Source: G965227875 sp965227875
GTDB lineage: Bacteria; Pseudomonadota; Alphaproteobacteria; Rhizobiales; JAJFHC01
Assembly: GCA_965227875.1 (NCBI GenBank)
Contig: OZ245783.1
Span: 1,054,001-1,118,000 of the forward strand
DNA: 64,000 nucleotides
Direction: 5' to 3'
Shown here: piece by piece, positions 58,701 through 64,000 of the stretch
Layout: each line of letters begins with the position of its first letter
Numbering within the stretch: position 1 is the stretch's first letter
The notes under the pieces: generated by a model
What the model was told of the DNA's origin: nothing
The model's database searches: none
What the model saw: the letters and a program-made list of their open reading frames with translations, nothing else
Position numbers and translations under genes: made by a program

Positions 58701-58947
58701 GGTTGATTTTTATCGTTTTATTTCAGTTATTTAAGAGGATATTCGAAACAGGTTCCTGGATTTTTTGTGCCCCAGTGGCATATTTGCCACGGCCAAAAAG
58801 GGGAATTGAATGCAATTTAATGCTGCAATGCACACGAAATTTGGGCCGCCGTGGCGATCATGACTGTCCGTTTCCCGTATGCTGCCGACCCGACCGGTGA
58901 TACGAATGGGGCCGTCTGACCGGTTCAGTTCCGCGTTCCGAAAGAAA
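58701..58947. other. AT-rich intergenic region before yceI
   Basis: About 250 bases, clearly richer in A+T than its surroundings, without a credible reading frame. It holds the second CTGCAATGC (58823-58831) followed by ACACGAAATTT, resembling the sequence around 58638. It probably carries the yceI promoter, but no clear -35/-10 stands out. Confidence 0.45.
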
Positions 58948-59559
58948 ATGAACAGTTTCATCCGCCAAACGGTTTCCAATGTTTGCGTGCTGGCCGCGAT
59001 TGCGGTCGCGGCAATCGTTCCGGCACAAGCCGTCGCGGCAGATGGCGACCTGCTTCGCCGTGCCGCGGGCCACTACCACATTGACAGCGCCCGCACGGAG
59101 ACCAGGTTCACGGTGGTCCAGTTCGGCATCGCCACCGTCACCGGGCGGTTCACGCGCACCAGGGGCATTTTCAGGCTGAACCGCAAGGTGGCCTCCAGCA
59201 GGGTCGACGTCACGGTCGACGCCACAAGCGTCACCCATCTCAACAAGCGGGTGAAGAAGTTCCTGCACGGCCCGGACCTGCTCGATGTCGCGCGCTACCC
59301 GGCGATAAGCTTCCGCTCCAGGTCAGTGCGACGCACCGGGGACGACAGCGCCGAGGTCCGGGGCGACCTGACCATCAGGGACGTCACCCTTCCCATTACC
59401 ATGGCCGTTCGCCTCGCACCGGGCGGGCAGGACGACGGCGCCATCGCGTTCAACGCCTCCGGGACCTTCAAGCGGTCGCAGTTCGGTCTGACCGTCGGCC
59501 TCGGTCTGGTCAGCGACGAGGTCGGGTTCAACATCGACGTGATCGGCATCCGCAAGTGA
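58948..59559 (+). CDS. YceI-family periplasmic protein
   Basis: 203 residues from ATG 58948 (an ATG at 58906 is less likely). Signal peptide SNVCVLAAIAVAAIVPAQAVAA. The lipocalin-like YceI domain runs YHIDSARTETRFTVVQFGIA, TVTGRFTRTRGIFRLNRK, HLNKRVKKFLHGPDLLDVAR, YPAISFRSRSVRR, GDLTIRDVTLPITMAVRL and SDEVGFNIDVIGIRK. Members bind isoprenoid or fatty lipids, including ubiquinone-like molecules. It is monocistronic in appearance. Confidence 0.88.
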   Translation: MNSFIRQTVSNVCVLAAIAVAAIVPAQAVAADGDLLRRAAGHYHIDSARTETRFTVVQFGIATVTGRFTRTRGIFRLNRKVASSRVDVTVDATSVTHLNKRVKKFLHGPDLLDVARYPAISFRSRSVRRTGDDSAEVRGDLTIRDVTLPITMAVRLAPGGQDDGAIAFNASGTFKRSQFGLTVGLGLVSDEVGFNIDVIGIRK

Positions 59560-59662
59560 CACGACCGCCCGGAGCCGCGACCACCGCCTTTCCGGCCGTG
59601 ACAGCCGCAGCGTATCGGGCTAAACGGAAGCCCCGCCACCGTCCGCGCGAGATCCGTCCCCG

Positions 59663-60478
59663 ATGACCAGCACCAGCCCGTCCCGCCCGTCAGACACTGA
59701 CGCCCTGCTTTCCTTCGCCGACCGCCTCGCCGACATCTCCGGCGAGGTCATCATGCCCTATTTCCGCGAGGCCATCGGTGTCGAGGACAAGGTCGCGCGG
59801 GTGGACTTCGATCCGGTCACCGTCGCCGACCGGAACGCGGAAGAGGCGATGCGCCGCGAGATCGGCACGGCCTATCCCGATCACGGCATCATCGGCGAGG
59901 AATTCGGCAATTCGCCCGGCGACCGCTACAGCTGGGTTCTCGATCCCATCGACGGGACGCGGTCGTTCATTTCGGGCATTCCCCTCTGGGGCACGCTCAT
60001 CGGCCTGCTCGACGGCGACCGCCCGGTGGCCGGCATCATGAACCAGCCCTTCACCGGGGAACGATTCAGGGGATCGGCGAACGGCGCCGTGCTCGAACAC
60101 GGCGGCCGGTCCAGGACGCTCTCGACGCGCTCCACCACCGCGCTGGAAGAGGCCCACATGCTTTCCACGAATCCGCACATGTTCCGGGCGGGCGCGGAGG
60201 CCGACGCCTTTCATGCCCTGCGCGGCCGTGCGCAGATGACGCGTTACGGCAGCGACTGCTACGGCTACTGCATGCTTGCCGCGGGCCATGTCGACCTGGT
60301 GGTGGAATCGGGGCTCGAAGCCTATGACATCGTCGCCCTCATCCCGGTCATCGAGGGCGCCGGCGGCATCGTCACCACGTGGAGCGGCGCCAGCGCGGCG
60401 TCGGGCGGCCAGATCGTCGCCGCCTGCAATGCCGAGCTTCACCAGAAGGCGTTGGAGGTCCTCAGCGCCGGGTGCTGA
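59663..60478 (+). CDS. hisN: Histidinol-phosphatase HisN (inositol monophosphatase family)
   Basis: 271 residues. Motifs of the IMPase superfamily: GIIGEEFGN (EE), SWVLDPIDGTRSFISGIP (DPIDGT) and LEAYDIVALIPVIEGAGG (D-x-VAL). The RSF following DPIDGT and the SxxYGSDCYGYCMLAAGHVDL block (in part YGSDCYGYCMLA) are typical of HisN-type histidinol-phosphate phosphatases, as opposed to SuhB at 9868. No other his genes are near. Its last 40 bases overlap the convergent hydrolase gene. Confidence 0.85.
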   Translation: MTSTSPSRPSDTDALLSFADRLADISGEVIMPYFREAIGVEDKVARVDFDPVTVADRNAEEAMRREIGTAYPDHGIIGEEFGNSPGDRYSWVLDPIDGTRSFISGIPLWGTLIGLLDGDRPVAGIMNQPFTGERFRGSANGAVLEHGGRSRTLSTRSTTALEEAHMLSTNPHMFRAGAEADAFHALRGRAQMTRYGSDCYGYCMLAAGHVDLVVESGLEAYDIVALIPVIEGAGGIVTTWSGASAASGGQIVAACNAELHQKALEVLSAGC

Positions 60479-61419
60479 ACCACGGTACCCGGCACGAAGG
60501 TGTCGAAGGCCGCCCAGAACTGTTCGCGAATGTGCCGCCGCTCCATGAGGATCTCGTGGAACGCGCCTTCCAGGAAAATGTCCGCGCCGCCCGGCATCTG
60601 CGCGGCCAGCAATCCGATTTCCTTGTTGGAGACCACCTGGTCGTAGCCCGCCTGCACGAGAAGCACCGGGGTACGGTTGCCCGCATGGAGGTCCGCGGTC
60701 TGCAACTCTTCCATCGCGGCCAGAGCGGCCACGAGCCAGGACACGGTCGGCGAGCCGACGGCGAGCGTCGGATGGGCGTCGATGATCTTGCCCGCGCGGT
60801 CGAAACGTTCGCGGTCTCCGGTCAGCGGATTGCGCGCGAACGGCACCTTTTCCTTCGGCCGGCTGCTTCCCCCCGGCACGTACATGGCGCCCAGGCCCAC
60901 GGCCTTCAGACCCCGCCCGATGAAACGCACCACCGGCCAGGGCAGAACCCGCTGGCGCAGCGCGATCATGGGGGCGAGGCCGACGATACGGTCGAACCAG
61001 GCCGTCCGCGACAGTGAGCGCAGCACGATGTTGGCCCCCATGGAATGGGCGAGCGCGAAATAGGGCGGCGGACAGTCCGGCAGGACGAGGTCGCGCATGA
61101 ACAGGTCGAAATCGCGGTCGTATCCCTTGAAGGACTGGACATGCCCCTTCAGCGGATTGCGCAACAGGCGCGCCGAACCGCCCTGCCCGCGCCAGTCGAA
61201 CGTGGCGACGGCGAAACGCCGCTGGAGAAGCTCCTCGATGACCTCGAAATACTTCTCGATGAACTCGCCCCGCCCCTGGAACAGGCACACGGTTCCCAGG
61301 CACTGGCCGAATTCCGGGCGCCAGTGGGCATACCGCAGGTATATGCCGTCCGGGGATTCCAGCAGGCCGGCCTCCGCCCCGTCCGGCACGGGATTTTCGG
61401 GAATCGAGTGAAGGGCCAT
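60439..61419 (-). CDS. Alpha/beta hydrolase, lysophospholipase (PldB)-like
   Basis: 326 residues. YLRYAHWRPEFG and GTVCLFQGRGEFIEKYFEVI open it; ATFDWRGQGGSARLL is the oxyanion-region motif; the nucleophile Ser is in FALAHSMGANIVLRS, Asp in LLVQAGYDQVVSN and His in LEGAFHEILMERR. This layout fits PldB-type lysophospholipase/monoglyceride lipase homologues that occur in Rhizobiales. It is divergent from hsp20. Confidence 0.83.
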   Translation of the reverse strand: MALHSIPENPVPDGAEAGLLESPDGIYLRYAHWRPEFGQCLGTVCLFQGRGEFIEKYFEVIEELLQRRFAVATFDWRGQGGSARLLRNPLKGHVQSFKGYDRDFDLFMRDLVLPDCPPPYFALAHSMGANIVLRSLSRTAWFDRIVGLAPMIALRQRVLPWPVVRFIGRGLKAVGLGAMYVPGGSSRPKEKVPFARNPLTGDRERFDRAGKIIDAHPTLAVGSPTVSWLVAALAAMEELQTADLHAGNRTPVLLVQAGYDQVVSNKEIGLLAAQMPGGADIFLEGAFHEILMERRHIREQFWAAFDTFVPGTVVQHPALRTSNAFW

Positions 61420-61914
61420 GTCAGGCCTCCGTTGCCGCGCTTGCAGTCGATTCGGTTCTGTGAGGTTCCGATACGAACGTCACTAGATGAACCGATACGC
61501 GCGCGATCGCAACGACATTCATGCCGGCGGAGCCTCGGGGCCGAAGACGAATATGGCCCGGAGCGGTCTGAACCGCCCGGGCCATAGACAGGATCCTTGC
61601 CCGTTCCAAGCGTACACCCGAGGGGCATTGGTGTGCCGTTTGAGGCGCGCCCGCCGCACAAGGTACGGCAGACACTGGGAAGGATCGCAATTCTCCCGGT
61701 TGGTCGACCTTGCCGGCCGGCGTTCCGGGAAACCCGTATGCCGAAGGGCTGATCGCACTGGCGGCACCGGTCTCCTTGTGTCGCCGAATATGGCCACCGG
61801 AGCCTGAACCGGACCGGAAGGCCGCGTTAATGCAGGGTTCATATTTGTGACAATTTGTAACGGATGCCGGCGGTGACAGATTTTGCGACAGAACGCCGAT
61901 TTTGCATCGAGGCC
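61420..61914. other. Long intergenic region between the PldB-like hydrolase and hsp20
   Basis: About 620 bases separate the two starts (61420-62040). The final 130 hold the hsp20 promoter and leader. The first part carries the strong hairpin at 61553. Both strands have open frames here, but with no start-site, composition or similarity support I regard them as non-coding. Upstream promoter of the hydrolase presumably lies next to 61420. Confidence 0.4.
61553..61585. repeat. Long GC-rich hairpin
   Basis: ATGGCCCGG (61553-61561), an unpaired A, GCGGT-CTGA-ACCGC (61563-61576), CCGGGCCAT (61577-61585): a 14-bp stem with a single bulge and a tetraloop. No T-tract follows on either strand. It is divergent in position between two genes and could be a structured RNA element or a factor site. 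Confidence 0.5.
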
Positions 61915-61943
61915 CTTGAAACGCCGATTCCGGCTTCCTACAT
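61915..61943 (+). promoter_or_regulatory. RpoH (sigma-32)-like promoter of hsp20
   Basis: CTTGAA (61915-61920) and CCTACAT (61937-61943) are 16 bases apart, close to the alphaproteobacterial RpoH pattern CTTGAA-N-CCCCATNT. Transcription would start near 61950, giving a leader of about 90 nt to the hsp20 start at 62041. Confidence 0.6.
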
Positions 61944-61952
61944 CGCTTGCGT

Positions 61953-62036
61953 GGACGCCGTCTGACGGGTCCATGAACACCGAATGCCCGGCCGATGAGG
62001 CGGGCGACATTCACATATCGCTTTTTGGAGGATGTG
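61953..62036 (+). promoter_or_regulatory. ROSE-type RNA thermometer in the hsp20 leader
   Basis: Three stem-loops follow one another: GGAC-CCGTC/GACGG-GTCC (61953-61972), GCCCG-CGGGC (61986-62005) and CACAT-ATGTG (62012-62036). The last holds TCGCT (62018-62022), which is the ROSE consensus UYGCU, facing the Shine-Dalgarno GGAGGA (62027-62032), as in ROSE elements of rhizobial small heat-shock genes. At low temperature the ribosome site would be paired; heating would open it. Position next to an Hsp20 start and RpoH-like promoter supports this. Confidence 0.7.
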
Positions 62037-62040
62037 TAAC

Positions 62041-62505
62041 ATGCACTTCGATCTTACCCCCCTTTACAAGACCTCTGTCGGCTTCGACCGCCTTGCCCGT
62101 ATGCTCGATTCCGTCAACGGACTCGAAACCGCCGGCAACGGTTATCCGCCCTACAACATCGAGCGTCTTGACGACAATCAGTACCGGATCACGATGGCGA
62201 TCGCCGGTTTTGCCGAAGACGAACTGTCCATCGAGGTCAAGGAAAATGCCCTGACCGTATCGGGCAACAAGGCCCCGAGCGAGCAGACCCATGAATTCCT
62301 TCACCAGGGCATTGCCGCACGCAACTTCGAACGGCGCTTCCAGCTTGCCGACTATGTCGAAGTGAAGGGCGCGTCGCTTGAAAACGGCCTGCTCCACATC
62401 ACGCTCGAGCGCGAGCTGCCCGAGAAGATGAAGGCCCGCACGATCGAGATCGGAACGGTCGGCAAGGGCAAGAAGGCAAAGGCCATCGAACAGAAGGCCG
62501 CCTGA
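62041..62505 (+). CDS. Small heat-shock protein, Hsp20/IbpA family
   Basis: 154 residues from ATG 62041; the ATG at 62032 lies inside the Shine-Dalgarno. Alpha-crystallin domain: YPPYNIERLDDNQYRITMAI, AGFAEDELSIEVKENALTV, NFERRFQLADYVEVKGASLE and LENGLLHITLEREL; start FDLTPLYKTSVGFDRLARML is the IbpA-type N terminus and the I-x-I/V tail is replaced by a Lys-rich end. ATP-independent chaperone in the cytoplasm. Regulation by RpoH and a ROSE thermometer is proposed above. Confidence 0.94.
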   Translation: MHFDLTPLYKTSVGFDRLARMLDSVNGLETAGNGYPPYNIERLDDNQYRITMAIAGFAEDELSIEVKENALTVSGNKAPSEQTHEFLHQGIAARNFERRFQLADYVEVKGASLENGLLHITLERELPEKMKARTIEIGTVGKGKKAKAIEQKAA

Positions 62506-62532
62506 CGCCTGAACCAACATCGCAATGATGGA

Positions 62533-62560
62533 GGGCGCCCCGCCGGGGCGCCCTTTTTCT
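62533..62560 (+). terminator. Intrinsic terminator of hsp20
   Basis: GGGCGCCCC-GCC-GGGGCGCCC (62533-62553), then TTTTTC. Strong 9-bp GC stem, 28 bases after the stop and just before the 3' end of the convergent ltaE gene. Confidence 0.92.
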
Positions 62561-62582
62561 TTGGCGGGGCCTTGCGCCGCGC

Positions 62583-63635
62583 TCAGCCGAGCAGGCCGGT
62601 AAACCTGTCGACATCGCCCGCCGTCGTGGCATAGGACGTCACCAGACGCACCAGGACCTCACCGTCATTGGCGCCGCGCTCGTCCGCCGGACCCGATCCG
62701 GGCCATTCATGATAGACCGCGCCGGCCGCCCGCAGCGTCGCATCGAGCGTCTCCGGCATCACCACGAAGACCTCGTTCGCTTCGACGGGATAGGCGAGCC
62801 TGGCGCTTCCGGACGCCGAAACCCCTTCGCCAAGCCGGGTCGCCATGGCGTTCGCATGGGCGGCGAGGTCGAGCCAGCGCCCGCCGTCCAGATAGGCCTC
62901 CAGCTGCGCGCTGACGAAACGCCCCTTCGAGATGAGATGCCCGCCGCGCTTTCGCCTGAACATGATCTCGTCGGAAAGCGACGGGTCGAACGAAACGATC
63001 GCCTCCGCGGCCATGGCGCCGTTCTTGGTTGCGCCGAAGGACAGCACGTCGACACCGGCCCGCCACGTCAGGTCGGCTGGCGAGGCTCCCGTGCCCGCGA
63101 CCGCATTGCCGAACCGTGCGCCGTCCATGTGAACGCGCATGTTTCGCCCCCTGGCGATCTCGCACAGTTCCGCCACCGCCTCCGGCGAGTAGACCGTCCC
63201 CGTCTCGGTCGACTGGGTGAGCGTCAGGCAGGCCGCCTGGACCTGGTGCTGGTTGCCGGCGATCAAACCGTCGAGCACCGCGCGAAGGCCGCCGGGCGTG
63301 ATGCGGCCGTCCTCGCCCTCGACGGGAACGAGTTTCGCCCCGCCCGAATAAAGCTCCGGCGCGCCGCATTCGTCGACCATGACATGACTTTCGGGATGGC
63401 AGAGCACCGCGCCGTAGGGTGGCGTCAGGCAGGCGATGGATATGGCGTTGGCCGCCGTGCCCGTGGTCACCGGAAACACGCTGACGTCGCGCTCGAAGAC
63501 CTCGCCAAGGGCCTTTTCCACCCGCGCCGTCGCTTCGTCGGCCCCATAGGACGGGGCGGCGCCGGCGTTCACCCGCGCAAGGGCCTCCAGCATGCTCTCG
63601 TGCATGCCATAGACATTGTCGCTCGCAAAATTCAT
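62583..63635 (-). CDS. ltaE: Low-specificity L-threonine aldolase
   Basis: 350 residues. PLP enzyme splitting threonine to glycine and acetaldehyde. MNFASDNVYGMHESMLEAL, YGADEATARVEKALGEVF, VFPVTTGTAANAISIA, HMDGARFGNAVAGTG, and the PLP lysine in VLSFGATKNGAMAAEAIV are the family blocks. Full length. Its ATG overlaps the stop of the S9 peptidase gene by 4 bases, so they are coupled. Confidence 0.93.
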   Translation of the reverse strand: MNFASDNVYGMHESMLEALARVNAGAAPSYGADEATARVEKALGEVFERDVSVFPVTTGTAANAISIACLTPPYGAVLCHPESHVMVDECGAPELYSGGAKLVPVEGEDGRITPGGLRAVLDGLIAGNQHQVQAACLTLTQSTETGTVYSPEAVAELCEIARGRNMRVHMDGARFGNAVAGTGASPADLTWRAGVDVLSFGATKNGAMAAEAIVSFDPSLSDEIMFRRKRGGHLISKGRFVSAQLEAYLDGGRWLDLAAHANAMATRLGEGVSASGSARLAYPVEANEVFVVMPETLDATLRAAGAVYHEWPGSGPADERGANDGEVLVRLVTSYATTAGDVDRFTGLLG

Positions 63636-64000
63636 TTCGCCCCGCTCTTCTCACCGAGATCGATTGCCGGAAGATCCTCGTCGGACCCAAGCCCGAACAC
63701 GGCATTGTAGAACGCGTGTTCATGACCGAGGCTGTCTATCAGGGTTTGGGATTGCCGGAAACCATGGCCTTCGCCCTCGTATTCGCGATAGATCACGGGC
63801 ACGCCGTTTTCCCGCAGCGCATGGGCGATCGCGCGCGACTGGTCCGGCGGGACGACGAAATCCTCAAGCCCCTGCAACAGCAGGACCGGCACCGTGATTT
63901 GTGACGCGTGAAAGAGCGGCGAAAGCTCGCGATAGGCCTCTGGCGGTGCGTCGGCGGCGATGCCGGTCAGGGTCTCGATGTATCCCGCCTCGAACTTGTG
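63632..64000 (-). CDS. S9-family peptidase (prolyl oligopeptidase-like), 5' part beyond the window
   Basis: The C-terminal 122 residues are present; the start lies off the right edge. SPLFHASQITVPVLLLQGLED contains the catalytic Asp (QGLEDFVVPP) and EGEGHGFRQSQ the catalytic His of the S9 alpha/beta-hydrolase domain; the Ser and propeller lie outside. The acylaminoacyl-peptidase/DPP branch is likely from the CFxxGVP-like tail ENGVPVIYREYEGEGHGF. It is coupled to ltaE. Confidence 0.88.
   Translation of the reverse strand, partial: HKFEAGYIETLTGIAADAPPEAYRELSPLFHASQITVPVLLLQGLEDFVVPPDQSRAIAHALRENGVPVIYREYEGEGHGFRQSQTLIDSLGHEHAFYNAVFGLGSDEDLPAIDLGEKSGAK

Noticed and set aside
61421..62014. Minus-strand 197-codon frame in the hydrolase-hsp20 gap
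   Set aside because: It crosses the RpoH-like promoter and leader hairpins of hsp20, has no ribosome site and no domain.
1..64000. Search for insertion sequences, prophage, integrases, att sites and CRISPR repeats
   Set aside because: No transposase, integrase or phage gene and no regularly spaced repeats were seen; composition is even throughout apart from AT-rich promoter gaps.

Overview
The window is about 64 kb of GC-rich (roughly 65% by eye) bacterial chromosome, densely packed and almost entirely housekeeping. The gene set points to an alphaproteobacterium of the Hyphomicrobiales (Rhizobiales). Evidence includes 6S RNA between zapA and the 5-formyltetrahydrofolate cyclo-ligase gene, the order tkt-gap-pgk-class I aldolase, three-gene pntAA-pntAB-pntB, the 44-residue aa3 oxidase subunit IV, the CtrA-proteolysis adaptors RcdA and CpdR, TrcR (DUF1013), GapR (DUF2312), and DUF1192, DUF1244, DUF4164 and DUF465 proteins. 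The family within the order cannot be fixed from this window. There are no insertion sequences, phage genes, CRISPR arrays or rRNA genes; one tRNA-Val (GAC) gene is present.

Layout. 1-1.9 kb (minus): YmdB-type phosphodiesterase (cut by the edge), 5-FCL, 6S RNA, zapA, DUF4164. 2.0-9.2 kb (plus): lower glycolysis/gluconeogenesis genes tkt, gap, pgk and class I aldolase, then a degenerate ThiE-like protein and a Sel1-repeat protein. 9.3-12.9 kb: efp, suhB and a two-gene MotA/MotB-like (5:2-type) ion-driven motor. 13-17.2 kb: paraoxonase-like lactonase, ABC exporter, rpmE, rcdA. 17.2-17.6 kb: a candidate small RNA with a near-consensus CtrA box over its promoter. 17.6-21.7 kb: DUF1192, quinone oxidoreductase, trcR, chemoreceptor. 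21.9-28.1 kb: SDR, propionyl-CoA synthetase divergent from an acyl-CoA ligase, a stand-alone receiver, a Rieske oxygenase. 28.2-31.7 kb: divergent DUF465 pair, diguanylate cyclase, purEK, rpsU. 31.8-36.9 kb: TPR lipoprotein, hydrolase, MscS channel, pyruvate kinase, hydroxypyruvate isomerase. 36.9-43.5 kb (minus): transhydrogenase, cytochrome oxidase subunit IV, ABC1 kinase, PepF. 43.8-49.1 kb: sigma-54 activator, L,D-transpeptidase, DUF882 M15-like protein. 49-54.8 kb: gapR, DUF1244, an N-formylglutamate amidohydrolase-like protein, DUF1036 with a second pyruvate kinase, hydrolase, TPR protein, rpmJ. 54.8-64 kb: membrane protein, HD phosphohydrolase, tRNA-Val, cpdR, a second N-formylglutamate amidohydrolase-like protein, a second candidate small RNA, yceI, hisN, lysophospholipase-like hydrolase, hsp20 with an RpoH-like promoter and a ROSE-type RNA thermometer, ltaE, S9 peptidase (cut by the edge).

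Themes. Central carbon flux: tkt/gap/pgk/aldolase, two pyruvate kinases, transhydrogenase and propionyl-CoA synthetase. Cell cycle: RcdA and CpdR (ClpXP adaptors for CtrA), TrcR, GapR and ZapA, with two CtrA-like boxes. Envelope: L,D-transpeptidase, DUF882 protein, the motor pair, Sel1/TPR proteins. The least-explained sequence is regulatory: two minus-strand small-RNA candidates carrying CU-rich anti-Shine-Dalgarno-like segments, several strong inverted repeats in promoters, and the hsp20 thermosensor.
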